Of a stretch of DNA of 64,000 nucleotides, positions 16,293 to 25,404 are shown piece by piece (positions within the stretch are counted from its first letter, which is position 1; every line of letters starts with the position of its first letter). The position numbers and the translations under genes were made by a program. The DNA lies in assembly GCF_002980555.1 (NCBI RefSeq), contig NZ_PVBT01000001.1, forward strand, positions 1,178,001-1,242,000, written 5' to 3'. A model generated the notes under the pieces. That model had not been told where the DNA came from, did not search any database, and saw only the letters and a list, made by a program, of their open reading frames with translations. This DNA comes from Phyllobacterium myrsinacearum (lineage in GTDB: Bacteria > Pseudomonadota > Alphaproteobacteria > Rhizobiales > Rhizobiaceae).

Positions 16293-17033
16293 ATGACAAG
16301 AGATCTTTTGATCCGCGGCATGATCGTAGGGGTCATCGCCGGGTTGCTGGCGTTCGGCTTTGCCCGGGTGTTCGGCGAACCGCAGGTTGATCACGCCATC
16401 GCCTTTGAGGAAAAGATGAGCCAGGCGGCCGGTGCAGCGGCTGAACCGGAGCTTGTCACGCGGGCGACACAGGCCGGCATCGGCCTGTTTACCGGCATCG
16501 TTGTCTACAGCGCCGCGCTTGGCGGATTGTTTTCCCTGGTCTTTGCCTTTGTGCATGGCCGGGTCAGCTCGCTCAGCCCGCGCAGCACGGCGGCTCTGCT
16601 TGCCCTTGCAGGTTTTGTGGCAATCGTTCTCGTTCCCTGCATCAAATATCCGATGAATCCGCCTGCGGTCGGCAGTCCGGATACCATTGGGGCCAGAACG
16701 GAACTGTTCTTCGTCATGCTGGTGGTTTCGCTCGGCGCCCTTGCCGCCGCCGTTGGACTGGCAAAGCGCCTTTATGCCCAGCACGGCGCATGGAACGCGA
16801 CATTGATCGCCGGTGCCGCCTATGTCGTGTTCATAGCCTTGGTTCAATACCTGCTTCCCGCCATCAACGAAGTTCCCGAACAGTTCTCACCGACGGTTCT
16901 GTGGAATTTCCGCGTCGCATCGCTGGGGATCCATGTGATCGTCTGGACCACGCTTGGTCTGCTCTTCGGCGCTTTGGCTGAACGGGTTCTGGCCGGACAA
17001 CGGCCGCGCTATCGCCTGCAGGCGGCGCGCTGA
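16293..17033 (+). CDS. cbtA: Cobalt transporter CbtA
   Basis: A 246-residue inner membrane protein with about five or six hydrophobic helices, matching CbtA (DLLIRGMIVGVIAGLLAF at the N-terminus, ending in GLLFGALAERVL). It is thought to carry Co(2+) for cobalamin synthesis. Conserved residues in loops include HASP-like polar positions such as PQVDHAIAFEE and VPCIKYPMNPP. Start ATG 16293 follows GGAAACGAAAC. It is cotranscribed with cbtB under the B12 riboswitch. A strong hairpin without T-run follows the stop. Confidence 0.92.
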   Translation: MTRDLLIRGMIVGVIAGLLAFGFARVFGEPQVDHAIAFEEKMSQAAGAAAEPELVTRATQAGIGLFTGIVVYSAALGGLFSLVFAFVHGRVSSLSPRSTAALLALAGFVAIVLVPCIKYPMNPPAVGSPDTIGARTELFFVMLVVSLGALAAAVGLAKRLYAQHGAWNATLIAGAAYVVFIALVQYLLPAINEVPEQFSPTVLWNFRVASLGIHVIVWTTLGLLFGALAERVLAGQRPRYRLQAAR

Positions 17034-17048
17034 GCGCAGTCGGCCATT

Positions 17049-17076
17049 CCTGAACGCCCCCTTGCGGGCGTTCAGG
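17049..17076 (+). terminator. Strong hairpin between cbtA and the next gene
   Basis: CCTGAACGCCC (17049-17059) and GGGCGTTCAGG (17066-17076) form an 11-base perfect stem with a 6-base loop, 16 bases after the cbtA stop. No T-run follows, so it may be a weak terminator, a 3' end stabiliser or a site that lets part of the transcripts continue into the next gene. Confidence 0.5.
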
Positions 17077-17099
17077 CTTCCGCCGCCGATGGAGCTGGC

Positions 17100-17750
17100 A
17101 TGAGACCGCAACACCTCAATATCCCCATGCGCCGCCCGGCAGGCTGGTTTCTGGTTCTGGTTGCGTCGTTGCTCCTGTTGCAGACCGGCAGCGGCTGGGC
17201 GCATAGCAGCAGCGCCGGAACCGACACTTCGGGCATTTCCATTCCGAGCCTCTCCCACGGTGAGATGGCCATTATCGCCGACTACCGCAAGCCGATCCTC
17301 GATCTGGCAGCACGGATGACCCGCACCGATGAAAAGTTCCGGCGGCTGCTGAATTATACCAATATCCAATACAGCTATTGTCTCTGGGGCATTGTTCCCG
17401 GCAGTATCAGCGATGAGCAAAGCCCGTTCAACGCCTGTTCACATGCCTACCTTGCTGCGGCAAAGGCAGTGCTGGTGTATATGCGCGACATGCCCGAACA
17501 CCGGGACGCGGTCAGTACCCTCGTCTCTGATCTGGATACCGAACTCGTGCGCAATGGCGGCTCTTTCGTCATGTGCCAGTATAGCGGCGATCCCTACAAC
17601 ACCGCCGACATCATCAAGCCGCACTGGAGCGATGTGCCGGGGCACCTGACCAGCCTGTTTTCCTTTCTGGGATTCGCGATGCTGTTTGTTTCGGCGGGTT
17701 TTGCCTGCATCCATCTGACGCGCCCGCCACAACAGCCTGATAACGTCTGA
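17100..17750 (+). CDS. Uncharacterised exported, membrane-anchored protein next to cbtA
   Basis: A 216-residue protein that I do not recognise. It has a signal peptide (hydrophobic WFLVLVASLLLLQTG, cleavage near GWAHS at about residue 34) and a C-terminal transmembrane helix (LFSFLGFAMLFVSAGFACI), so most of it lies in the periplasm. The exposed part has cysteines in QYSYCLWGIV, FNACSHAYL and VMCQYSGD and a histidine-tryptophan block IKPHWSDVPGH, possible metal or haem contacts. Start ATG 17100 or 17127. It follows cbtA by 66 bases with a hairpin between, and may be read from the B12-controlled transcript. A role in cobalt handling is inference from place only. Confidence 0.7.
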   Translation: MRPQHLNIPMRRPAGWFLVLVASLLLLQTGSGWAHSSSAGTDTSGISIPSLSHGEMAIIADYRKPILDLAARMTRTDEKFRRLLNYTNIQYSYCLWGIVPGSISDEQSPFNACSHAYLAAAKAVLVYMRDMPEHRDAVSTLVSDLDTELVRNGGSFVMCQYSGDPYNTADIIKPHWSDVPGHLTSLFSFLGFAMLFVSAGFACIHLTRPPQQPDNV

Positions 17751-17901
17751 TCAAGGCTATGGCCTTTGGGCCACACCGCGCACGTCTTGTCGCCGAACCG
17801 CAGATCGCCCTTTCCGCTGCACGCGACTTGATTTAAGCCTGCTTGACGTTTGAACGTTACTGCATTTCATGCCCAAAGACGCTTACAACCAAGGACACTT
17901 C

Positions 17902-18252
17902 ATGCCCTCCTTTGATTATATCCGCCCCATCCTGCTGCTGCTCGGCTCAAATGTTTTCATGACATTTGCCTGGTATGGCCATCTTAAATTCGCGGACCGG
18001 CCGCTTTTTCTGGTCATCCTTATCAGCTGGATGATTGCCTTTGCCGAATACTGCCTTGCGGTACCGGCAAACCGCTACGGTCACGAGATCTATTCGGCCG
18101 CCCAGCTGAAGACCATTCAGGAAGTGATCACGCTCCTGGTCTTTGCCGGGTTTTCGGTGATGTATCTCGGTGAAAAAATCACCATCAACCACCTCGTCGG
18201 CTTCGCGATGATCTGCGGCGGTGCATTCTTCGTGTTCAAGGGTCCGCTCTAG
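17902..18252 (+). CDS. DMT family (DUF486) small membrane protein
   Basis: A 116-residue protein with four predicted transmembrane helices, matching DUF486 of the drug/metabolite transporter superfamily: IRPILLLLGSNVFMTFAWYG, then HLKFADRPLFLVILISWM, the block FAEYCLAVPANRYGHEIYSA and the end GGAFFVFKGPL. It is a half-size DMT protein and likely works as a dimer; the substrate is unknown. Start ATG 17902 follows AAGGA 7 bases before; an ATG at 17869 is less likely. A plausible promoter CTTGAC (17842-17847), 17 bases, TTTCAT (17865-17870) lies just upstream, so it is probably transcribed on its own. Confidence 0.87.
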   Translation: MPSFDYIRPILLLLGSNVFMTFAWYGHLKFADRPLFLVILISWMIAFAEYCLAVPANRYGHEIYSAAQLKTIQEVITLLVFAGFSVMYLGEKITINHLVGFAMICGGAFFVFKGPL

Positions 18253-18702
18253 GATCAAAGGGGCATCCACGTGCTTGATCGTGCAAGCAGAGACAATAGT
18301 TAGTCGGGTAATTATATGAACGGCGACAGGGAAAGACCGCTTACTATCTGCTGTGCGGCGGGCGATTTCGGCTATTTTCTGGAAATTCGGAGCAAGGATA
18401 GGACCGATTTCAACCGGTTTCGCGGAAGGTCGCCGATCGCCCCGCCCGGCATTCTTCCCCACAAAGGAAGCCATCAGCAACGCGTCGCAGTTATTTCTTG
18501 ACTATTATAATCATATTTATCAATAATGTCTGATATTTAGAACATTTAATACGCAGAATCCCATTTTCCCAGCCTGATTCAAAGGTGATGACGTCCCTTG
18601 TTTTTCGTGTCTGTCCGGCCTGAATTGGCGAAGCGGATTTTCATTTTGATGTTTTGAGTCAATCCGGAAGAAGCAGAAATTCCCAATACCGTTCGAAGGA
18701 CG
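18253..18702. other. Intergenic stretch, AT-rich in its second half
   Basis: I see no convincing gene. The part from about 18490 to 18560 is clearly richer in A and T than the rest of the window (for example TTGACTATTATAATCATAT at 18499-18517), which may hold promoters for the orphan gene at 18703. A 61-codon reading at 18316-18501 lacks a binding site and has no recognisable content. Confidence 0.5.
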
Positions 18703-19071
18703 ATGATGAAGAAGTTTTTCTTATGGATCCTCAGCGTCATAGTAACCATCGTGGTGGTGTTGTTCTTGTTTGCCGTATTTGTCGTCTACGGCATCCCTTT
18801 GCTCAGAGACAGAACAACGCAATGCCCGGAGATGCCAACCGCAACAGTTAAGTACGGCATACTTTTTTACGTCTCTAAAATTGCAAAAAATGGCTTACAG
18901 TATGACGACCTCGAGTTGGGAGACGATTTTGGATACAATTCTGGCATTCACGGCTGGGAAGTCACAGTTTACGTTAAAAGCGATGGCAAGCGTATAGGAC
19001 GATACTTCGCCACAATGGCTTGCGATGAAAGAGTAGAGCTTTCAGTTGATCAGACATTCAAGGCTGAATAA
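18703..19071 (+). CDS. Hypothetical membrane-anchored protein, 122 residues, low GC
   Basis: Not recognised. One strong N-terminal helix (MKKFFLWILSVIVTIVVVL) acts as anchor or uncleaved signal; the remaining 90 residues form a small beta-rich, polar domain with two cysteines (TQCPEMP, TMACDER) that could pair in the periplasm. Start ATG 18703 follows AAGGA. Its base composition is visibly lower in GC than its neighbours, and codon choice (many TTA, AAA, ATA) differs, so it may be a transferred gene. It converges on ntrC with a shared terminator at 19078-19109. Confidence 0.6.
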   Translation: MMKKFFLWILSVIVTIVVVLFLFAVFVVYGIPLLRDRTTQCPEMPTATVKYGILFYVSKIAKNGLQYDDLELGDDFGYNSGIHGWEVTVYVKSDGKRIGRYFATMACDERVELSVDQTFKAE

Positions 19072-19077
19072 ATGCAA

Positions 19078-19109
19078 AAACGGGATCGTGCACGCGTACG
19101 ATCCCGTTT
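19078..19109 (-). terminator. Intrinsic terminator of the dusB-ntrB-ntrC operon (bidirectional)
   Basis: AAACGGGATCGT (19078-19089) and ACGATCCCGTTT (19098-19109) form a 12-base perfect stem, loop 8. Read on the minus strand it is followed by TTTTTGCATTTATT, 67 bases after the ntrC stop. On the plus strand it also follows the 122-residue orphan gene by 6 bases. Confidence 0.85.
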
Positions 19110-19175
19110 GTACAAAATAGCAAGCTCTGGGAAAACCAACATTTAAATCCGCCGCTCAAGCAGCGAACGGATGAA

Positions 19176-20642
19176 TCAACGCCCCAGATCGTTCTTGGTG
19201 TTCTTGTAGATGTTGACACCCAGTTCGCGGATTTTCTTGCGCAGCGTATTGCGGTTGAGCCCAAGCAGTTCGGCTGCCTTGATCTGGTTGCCATGGGTGG
19301 CGGTCAGGCACGACAGGATGAGCGGGTATTCCACTTCCTCCAGCACACGCTGGTAAAGCCCAACCGGCGGCAGATCATCGCCATAGGAAAGGAAGTAGCG
19401 CTGCATGTTGAGTTCCACCGCCTGGGCGATGGTGATATCCTCGTTGGACATCGACGACGAGGATGGTTCCGCCGGCCGCAGGTCGGCCTTGAGTTCCGCC
19501 TCGATCACATCCGCATTGATTTCTTCCTGCGGATAAAGCGCTGCAAGACGGCGCACCAGGTTCTCCAGTTCGCGCACATTGCCGGCCCAGGGATAGCGGC
19601 GCATCAGGTCGAGGCCATCGGCGGTGATGCGTTTTTCCGGCAGGCCGTCTTTTGCCGCCATCTTGAAGAAATGCCGGACAAGATCGGGAATATCCTCGCC
19701 GCGCTCACGCAGCGGCGGCAGGCGCAGCGGCACCACGTTCAGACGGTAATAGAGATCCTCGCGGAACATGCCCTGATTGATCAGCGTGCGCAGATCCTTG
19801 TTGGTGGCCGCCACGATGCGCACATCGGTCTTGATCGGCGTGCGCCCGCCCACCGTCATGTATTCGCCCTGCTGGAGTACGCGCAGCAGCCGGGTCTGGG
19901 CTTCCATCGGCATATCGCCGATTTCATCGAGGAAGAGCGTGCCGCCATCGGCCTGTTCGAACCGGCCGCTCGACCGGTTCTGCGCACCGGTGAACGCGCC
20001 CCGCTCATGGCCGAACAATTCGGATTCAATCAGGTCGCGCGGAATAGCTGCCATGTTGATGGCGACAAACGGTCCCTTGCGGCGACGGCCGTACTCATGC
20101 AGCGCCCGCGCCACCAACTCCTTGCCCGTGCCGGATTCCCCTGAAATCATCACCGTCAGGTCAGTCTGCATCATCCGGGCGAGAACCCGGTAAATGTCCT
20201 GCATGGCCGGCGAGCGGCCCACCAGCGGCATTGTATCCGGCTGGTCGTCATTGGCCCATTTTTCCGGCTTTTTCTTCGGCTCCGCCAGTGCACGGCCGAC
20301 AATGCTGACAAGCTCGGTCAGATCGAATGGCTTTGGCAGATATTCATAGGCCCCCGCCTCCGATGCACGGATGGCCGTCATAAACGTGTTCTGCGCGCTC
20401 ATGACGATAACCGGCAGATCGGGGCGCGATTTCTTGATGCGTGGCAGAAGGTCGAAAGCGTTTTCATCGGGCATCACCACATCGGTGATGACAAGATCGC
20501 CGTCACCGGCGGAAATCCAGCGCCACAGGGTGGCTGCATTCGACGTGATGCGCACATCGTAACCGGCACGCGACAGCGCCTGATTGAGGACCGTTCTGAT
20601 TGCTGCGTCGTCATCCGCAACGAGAATGCTGCCCAAGCTCAT
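19176..20642 (-). CDS. ntrC: Nitrogen regulation response regulator NtrC (NR I)
   Basis: A 488-residue sigma-54 activator. The receiver domain (1-120) has the phosphorylated aspartate in [11 protein letters not shown]. The AAA+ domain (about 155-385) has Walker A GESGTGKE, the sigma-54 contact loop GAFTGA and Walker [13 protein letters not shown]. The C-terminal Fis-type helix-turn-helix is [20 protein letters not shown]. Phosphorylated by NtrB under nitrogen limitation, it turns on glnA, amt and related genes with RpoN. It starts 2 bases after the ntrB stop. A terminator follows it directly, so ntrYX, which often follows in related genomes, is not adjacent. Confidence 0.97.
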   Translation of the reverse strand: MSLGSILVADDDAAIRTVLNQALSRAGYDVRITSNAATLWRWISAGDGDLVITDVVMPDENAFDLLPRIKKSRPDLPVIVMSAQNTFMTAIRASEAGAYEYLPKPFDLTELVSIVGRALAEPKKKPEKWANDDQPDTMPLVGRSPAMQDIYRVLARMMQTDLTVMISGESGTGKELVARALHEYGRRRKGPFVAINMAAIPRDLIESELFGHERGAFTGAQNRSSGRFEQADGGTLFLDEIGDMPMEAQTRLLRVLQQGEYMTVGGRTPIKTDVRIVAATNKDLRTLINQGMFREDLYYRLNVVPLRLPPLRERGEDIPDLVRHFFKMAAKDGLPEKRITADGLDLMRRYPWAGNVRELENLVRRLAALYPQEEINADVIEAELKADLRPAEPSSSSMSNEDITIAQAVELNMQRYFLSYGDDLPPVGLYQRVLEEVEYPLILSCLTATHGNQIKAAELLGLNRNTLRKKIRELGVNIYKNTKNDLGR

Positions 20643-20644
20643 GA

Positions 20645-21802
20645 TCAGAATCCTGCCTTCTTCGATATAATCATTTCATCCGCATGGTCATCGTCCGAAG
20701 GATCGCTTTGCCATGCGGGCATCAGAATACGGAATGTTGTCTTGCGCGGCACGGAATCGCACTCGATGACACCGCCATGATCGCCGACGATTTTTGCAAC
20801 CAGCGCCAGGCCGAGACCCGAGCCGTTCGGCTTTGTCGTGATGAACGGATCGAAGAGATGCGGCATGATGTCAGGCGAAACGCCGGCACCGGTATCCTGC
20901 ACGCAGAATTCGAGCGGCAGGGAGACACGGTTGCGGATGCCAGGAATGGACAGGCGGATGCCGGGGCGGAACGCCGTCGACAGCGTGATTTCGCCCGGCT
21001 CGCTGGTGCCGATGGATTCCGCCGCGTTTTTCACCAGGTTCAGGAACACCTGCACCAGCTGGTCGCGATTGGCGAAGACGTAAGGCAGCGACGGATCATA
21101 ATCCTCGTGAAACTTGATGTGGCTGGCAAAACCGTTCCTGGCGATGGCTTTGACGTGATCCAGCACCACGTGGATGTTCACGGCCTCGCGCTCGATCGGA
21201 CGTTCGTCGGAAAACACTTCCATCCGGTCGACAAGCGAGACGATCCGGTCGGTTTCGTCGGTGATCAGACGTGTCAGCGCCCGGTCATCATCGTTGAGAC
21301 CTGTTTCCAGCAGCTGCGCCGCACCGCGAATGCCCGACAGCGGGTTCTTGATTTCGTGCGCCAGCATGGAAGCAAGGCCGGTCACCGAGCGGGCGGCGCC
21401 GCGATGGGTCATCTGCCGGTCGAGCTTTTCCGCCATGGACCGCTCCTTGAACAGGATGACGATCGATCCCGGCGCTTCGCTGACCGGCGTCACGTAGAGA
21501 TCGACGATCCGGTCCTGTCCGAGGCGCGGCGACGAAACATCGACACGATATTCATTGACCGGCGACGGGCTTTCCCGCACCTGCTTGACCAGTGCCAGCA
21601 GAGGGCTGCCGAATGGCAGCAGCATGTCCAGCGTGTTGCGGCTCAATATGCTGGCGCTGGAGCGGAAGAACGCTTCCGCATCGGCATTGGCATAGGAAAT
21701 ATGCCCGGTTTCATCGAGCATGATCACCGGATGGCGGATCGCATTGAGAACGATCCCCGCCAGCTTGTCATCCATCGCAACATTGTCCGCCGATGTCATC
21801 AT
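20645..21802 (-). CDS. ntrB: Nitrogen regulation sensor kinase/phosphatase NtrB (NR II)
   Basis: A 385-residue cytoplasmic histidine kinase. An N-terminal PAS domain ([19 protein letters not shown]) is followed by the H-box [20 protein letters not shown], whose His is autophosphorylated, and the ATPase domain with the N-box [10 protein letters not shown]1 [11 protein letters not shown] and G2 [12 protein letters not shown]. It phosphorylates NtrC when PII is uridylylated. The stop of dusB overlaps its start by 4 bases, and ntrC follows after 2 bases. Length is typical. Confidence 0.96.
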   Translation of the reverse strand: MMTSADNVAMDDKLAGIVLNAIRHPVIMLDETGHISYANADAEAFFRSSASILSRNTLDMLLPFGSPLLALVKQVRESPSPVNEYRVDVSSPRLGQDRIVDLYVTPVSEAPGSIVILFKERSMAEKLDRQMTHRGAARSVTGLASMLAHEIKNPLSGIRGAAQLLETGLNDDDRALTRLITDETDRIVSLVDRMEVFSDERPIEREAVNIHVVLDHVKAIARNGFASHIKFHEDYDPSLPYVFANRDQLVQVFLNLVKNAAESIGTSEPGEITLSTAFRPGIRLSIPGIRNRVSLPLEFCVQDTGAGVSPDIMPHLFDPFITTKPNGSGLGLALVAKIVGDHGGVIECDSVPRKTTFRILMPAWQSDPSDDDHADEMIISKKAGF

Positions 21803-22797
21803 GCAACCTTCTTCATGTCGTGTTCGTCCGGCCGCGCGAGTGCGGCATGCAGGCGCCCGGCAACCAGACGCGGATTGGTCTCGGTCATGATCGCGGCGCG
21901 TTCGGCGGCGCCGATATCGACACCGTGCTTGTCCAGATACCAGCCGAGATGTTTGCGCGCATGACGAATGCCGGTCGGCTCGCCATAATGGGCCAGCATC
22001 GCCTCATAATGGGCGACCGCATAGTCGGCAATCAGGCCCGCATCCTGCCCGCTCTGCATGCCATGCACAATTGTTCCGGGCAGCCAGGGCTGCCCGTAGG
22101 AGCCACGTCCGACCATGACGGCATCGGCGCCAGACGCCTCGAGAATGCCATTGGCATCGTAGCGGTTCAGCACATCGCCATTGGCGACGAGCGGAATAGA
22201 AACGGCTGATTTGACGGCACGGATGGCATGCCAGTCCGCCTTGCCCTCGTAGAACTGGCAGCGCGTGCGCCCATGCACCGTCACCATCTGCACGCCCGCC
22301 TGTTCGGCGCGCGCGGCAAGCTCCGGCGCATTGATGCTGCCGTCATCCCAGCCCAAACGCATTTTCAGCGTCACGGGAACCTTCACCGCGCCAATGGTCG
22401 CCTCGATCAGCGTCAAGGCATGGTCGAGATCGCGCATCAGGGCCGAACCGGAAAAACCGCCGGTCACCTTCTTGGCCGGGCAGCCCATATTGATATCGAT
22501 GATATGCGCGCCCTCGCCTTCGGCAATGCGCGCGGCTTCCGCCATCCATCTGGTTTCACGTCCGGCGATCTGCACCACATGGGTGCCAAGACCATCGCCG
22601 CGCAGCCGCAGCAGGTTGCCGCGCTCGCGCGTGCACAGCTCGGCGCTCGCAACCATTTCGGACACGACCATGCCGGCACCGGCCTTCCACGCCAGCTGGC
22701 GGAACGGCAGGTCGGACACTCCGGACATCGGCGCAAGGAACACCCGGTTACGCAGCTGCACGCCGCCTATGTCGAGTGGTTGATTCAGATCGATCAC
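21799..22797 (-). CDS. dusB: tRNA-dihydrouridine synthase DusB (NifR3)
   Basis: A 332-residue FMN enzyme that reduces uridine to dihydrouridine in the tRNA D-loop. The barrel start ([19 protein letters not shown]), the catalytic cysteine block [19 protein letters not shown] and the FMN phosphate site [17 protein letters not shown] are all visible. The gene is the first of the dusB-ntrB-ntrC operon, an order conserved in alphaproteobacteria, where it was named nifR3. It is divergent from ispDF across 165 bases in which the promoters of both must lie. Confidence 0.95.
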   Translation of the reverse strand: MIDLNQPLDIGGVQLRNRVFLAPMSGVSDLPFRQLAWKAGAGMVVSEMVASAELCTRERGNLLRLRGDGLGTHVVQIAGRETRWMAEAARIAEGEGAHIIDINMGCPAKKVTGGFSGSALMRDLDHALTLIEATIGAVKVPVTLKMRLGWDDGSINAPELAARAEQAGVQMVTVHGRTRCQFYEGKADWHAIRAVKSAVSIPLVANGDVLNRYDANGILEASGADAVMVGRGSYGQPWLPGTIVHGMQSGQDAGLIADYAVAHYEAMLAHYGEPTGIRHARKHLGWYLDKHGVDIGAAERAAIMTETNPRLVAGRLHAALARPDEHDMKKVA

Positions 22798-22962
22798 GTC
22801 ATTATTGCCTGTTTCGTATGCAATTTTCCAATCGCCTATCCTTTAGACAGGAACACTGGACTAGGCAAGGCAAAGAGCACCGTGAATGGACGAGATTTCG
22901 TTTAAACCTCTGGTCTTTCGCCTCGGCAAGAGGTAACGCAGTCTGGAGTTACGGAGAGAAGT

Positions 22963-24183
22963 GTGGCGGCAGGTACAAACGACAAGCAGATGCGGGTGGC
23001 AGCCGTCATTGTGGCGGCTGGTCGCGGAGAACGCGCGGGCCAAAGCGTTGAAGGACCGAAGCAATATCGCAAGATCGGCGGTGAAGCGGTTCTGGCGCAC
23101 ACGCTGCGGGCATTTCTCGGCTGCCCGTTCATCCACGATGTCATTGTTGTCATCCACAAGGAAGACAAATCCCTCTTCGCCCAGGCGGCCGGAGACTATG
23201 CGGCACGGGTCACATGCGTGACCGGCGGGCCGACACGGCAGGAATCAACCCGGCTCGGCCTGCTTGCCCTGAAGGACCAGGCGCCGGACCACGTGCTTAT
23301 CCATGACGGTGTGCGGCCGTTCATCTCCACCGACCTGCTCGAGCGGGTAATTTTCAACCTGACGCCGCATATCGGCGTGCTGCCAGTGCTGGCGGTGTCC
23401 GATACGCTGAAGGCGGCGGGGCATGATGCCATGGTCAGTGCCACGGTGCCGCGTGCCGGGCTTTATGCGGCCCAGACGCCGCAAGCCTTTCCCTATGGGC
23501 CGATCATGGCCGCGCACGATGCCGCATTCGCCATCGGCCGTTCCGATTTCACCGACGATTCCGCCATTGCCGAGTGGCAGGGCCTGCCGGTGCGCATTGT
23601 CGAGGGATCGGCCGACAATACCAAACTCACCTGGGCAAAGGATATCGATATGGCTGATGACCGACTGTCGCAACGGCATGCCGCCTTCCCGGATGTGCGC
23701 ACGGGCAATGGCTATGACGTGCATTCTTTCGAGCCCGGCAATGGCGTGACCCTCGCTGGTGTCTTCATCGAACACGACCGCAAGCTCAATGGCCACTCCG
23801 ATGCGGATGTCGCCTTGCATGCACTGACCGACGCCCTTTTGGCCACACGCGGCGCGGGCGACATCGGCACGCATTTCCCGCCATCCGATCCGCAATGGAA
23901 AGGCGCAGCCTCGCATATTTTCGTCGAACACGCGGTCAGGATCGTCAAGGCGGCGGGCGGGCGCATCGCCAATGCCGATATCACCCTGATCTGCGAAGAA
24001 CCGAAAGTCGGCCCGCACCGCGAGGCAATGACCGCCGCCCTGTCGAAAATGCTCGGGATTACGCCCGACCGCGTGTCGGTCAAGGCGACGACCAATGAAA
24101 AGATGGGCTTTATCGGCCGCAAGGAAGGCATCGCCGCCATTGCCACGGCATCGGTGATTTATCCGGGAGGATTGCCGGAATGA
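22963..24183 (+). CDS. ispDF: Bifunctional IspD/IspF enzyme of the MEP isoprenoid pathway
   Basis: A 406-residue fusion. Residues 1 to about 240 are IspD (2-C-methyl-D-erythritol 4-phosphate cytidylyltransferase), with the nucleotide loop [10 protein letters not shown] and [15 protein letters not shown]. Residues from about 246 are IspF (MECDP synthase), with metal ligands in GYDVHSF and [17 protein letters not shown], and the end region [19 protein letters not shown]. Fusion is usual in Hyphomicrobiales. Start GTG 22963 follows GGAGAG by 4 bases; ATG 22990 is an alternative. The stop overlaps the cinA start (ATGA). Confidence 0.95.
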   Translation: MAAGTNDKQMRVAAVIVAAGRGERAGQSVEGPKQYRKIGGEAVLAHTLRAFLGCPFIHDVIVVIHKEDKSLFAQAAGDYAARVTCVTGGPTRQESTRLGLLALKDQAPDHVLIHDGVRPFISTDLLERVIFNLTPHIGVLPVLAVSDTLKAAGHDAMVSATVPRAGLYAAQTPQAFPYGPIMAAHDAAFAIGRSDFTDDSAIAEWQGLPVRIVEGSADNTKLTWAKDIDMADDRLSQRHAAFPDVRTGNGYDVHSFEPGNGVTLAGVFIEHDRKLNGHSDADVALHALTDALLATRGAGDIGTHFPPSDPQWKGAASHIFVEHAVRIVKAAGGRIANADITLICEEPKVGPHREAMTAALSKMLGITPDRVSVKATTNEKMGFIGRKEGIAAIATASVIYPGGLPE

Positions 24184-24674
24184 GCGGACTGATCGCTGAG
24201 ACAAAAGCCATTGCGGTTCTGCAAGCCTGCCGTGCCAGAGGCATGCTGCTTGCCACGGCGGAATCCTGCACAGGCGGGCTGATTGTAGCCTCCCTTACCG
24301 ATATTGGCGGTTCGTCCGATGTGGTGGATCGCGGCTTCATCACTTATTCCAACGAAGCCAAGCACGATATGCTTGGCGTTCCCATGGATCTGATCGCAGC
24401 GCATGGCGCCGTATCGGAAGAAGTGGCGCTTGCCATGGCCGCGGGTGCCGTAAAACAGTCGCGCGCCGGCATCGCCGTAGCGGTGACAGGTGTCGCAGGA
24501 CCCGGTGGCGGATCGGCGGCAAAGCCGGTTGGTCTCGTCTGGTTCGGTGTCGCTCTCAAGGGACAGGCACCGCAGGCTGTGCGTCATGTTTTTCCCGATC
24601 AGGGACGCGCGCGCATCCGGCAAAGCGCCGTCGAAACGGCGCTCGATCTGGTGTTGAAGACGCTCGCCTCCTGA
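24180..24674 (+). CDS. CinA C-terminal family protein (nicotinamide-nucleotide amidohydrolase, PncC type)
   Basis: A 164-residue stand-alone CinA C-terminal domain, which deamidates nicotinamide mononucleotide in the pyridine nucleotide cycle. The active site block [10 protein letters not shown], the motif [16 protein letters not shown] and the glycine-rich [17 protein letters not shown] are all present. It is translationally coupled to ispDF through a 4-base overlap, a common arrangement in this order. It converges on a GNAT gene with 2 bases between stop codons. Confidence 0.92.
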   Translation: MSGLIAETKAIAVLQACRARGMLLATAESCTGGLIVASLTDIGGSSDVVDRGFITYSNEAKHDMLGVPMDLIAAHGAVSEEVALAMAAGAVKQSRAGIAVAVTGVAGPGGGSAAKPVGLVWFGVALKGQAPQAVRHVFPDQGRARIRQSAVETALDLVLKTLAS

Positions 24675-24676
24675 AC

Positions 24677-25108
24677 TCAGGTGCGCGACACCCGGAACGC
24701 CATGCCGATGGATTCCGGCGTCACCGGCTTGAAGCCGAATTTTGCGTAGAGATGTTTGGCCGGGCCATCGGCGATAAGGCTGATATAGGCGCCATCAGGC
24801 GCTTCCGCCGCCACATAGTCCATCAGCGCTGCCATGATTTTCTTGCCAAGCCCGCGCGCCTGATGGGCGGGATCAACCGCTATGTCCACCACCTGATAGA
24901 AGCAGCCGCGATCCCCGACGATGCGGCCCATGCCGACGGCCTTGCCGTCCAGTGTCACCGTCACGCCGCAAACCGTGTTGGGAAGTCCGATGAGAGCCGC
25001 CTCACGGCTCTTCGGACTCAAACCGGAAATCACCCGCAACCGGCAATAGTCGTCGACGGATGGTGCTTCCCTGTGAAGCGTGTAATCGGGTTCAGCGCCG
25101 CTCATCAT
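24677..25108 (-). CDS. GNAT family N-acetyltransferase
   Basis: A 143-residue acetyltransferase. The acetyl-CoA motif is VDPAHQARGLGKKIMAALMD, preceded by the beta strand CFYQVVDIAV, and the C-terminal part AKHLYAKFGFKPV closes the fold. The full length is a single GNAT domain. The substrate is unknown. The start is ATG 25108 or 25105, after GGGAGAG. It faces ispDF-cinA and is upstream, on the other strand, of the small RNA candidate at 25191. Confidence 0.88.
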   Translation of the reverse strand: MMSGAEPDYTLHREAPSVDDYCRLRVISGLSPKSREAALIGLPNTVCGVTVTLDGKAVGMGRIVGDRGCFYQVVDIAVDPAHQARGLGKKIMAALMDYVAAEAPDGAYISLIADGPAKHLYAKFGFKPVTPESIGMAFRVSRT

Positions 25109-25190
25109 TCTCTCCCAATCTGATTGCGCCGCAGTTCTAGCTGAATCGTCCCGTTGCGATCAATCATCCGGGACACGGAAACTTGCCATT

Positions 25191-25220
25191 CTTGACATCA
25201 TCACCGCCGGCATGGGATAT
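25191..25220 (+). promoter_or_regulatory. Sigma-70-type promoter of a likely small RNA
   Basis: CTTGAC at 25191-25196 and GGATAT at 25215-25220, 18 bases apart, fit the rhizobial consensus CTTGAC-N17-CTATAT well (full match at -35, four of six at -10). A transcript would start near 25227. No protein gene starts close by, but structured DNA and a terminator follow. Confidence 0.55.
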
Positions 25221-25226
25221 CGGTTC

Positions 25227-25365
25227 CATGATCGAGAATGACGTTTTGATTGTTGCGCGGATTGCCGGCATCCCAACAGGCGGGATGCAGGGACTTCGTG
25301 CACGCTGATCGAAAAGCGTAACTCGTCACCAGCAAACCCCGCCGGCAACGGACGGGGCTTTTTTA
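25227..25365 (+). ncRNA. Candidate small RNA of about 139 nt (promoter, hairpin, terminator)
   Basis: Between the GNAT and methyltransferase genes, a promoter-like box pair ends at 25220. A perfect 7-base hairpin GCATCCC (25268-25274) with GGGATGC (25282-25288) follows, and the stretch ends in an intrinsic terminator at 25337-25364 with six T. A 26-codon frame ATG 25228 to TGA 25308 starts at about the predicted transcription start and contains several Ile and Val, so a leader peptide or a dual-function RNA is possible. The terminator lies only 40 bases before the methyltransferase start, so it could also be an attenuator of that gene. I do not recognise a known RNA family. Confidence 0.5.
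25337..25364 (+). terminator. Intrinsic terminator of the small RNA candidate
   Basis: CCCCGCC (25337-25343) pairs with GG and CGGGG (25350-25357, one bulged A), loop GGCAAC, followed by C and TTTTTT. It is upstream of the methyltransferase and has no annotated gene before it on this strand other than the candidate RNA. Confidence 0.75.
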
Positions 25366-25404
25366 TGGTGTGCGCCGTCCATCGGCATCAAGATGGAGAA
25401 CGCA

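Noticed and set aside
18316-18501. A 61-codon frame in the AT-rich stretch
   Set aside because: No binding site, composition unlike a protein of this genome, and no neighbours that support it.
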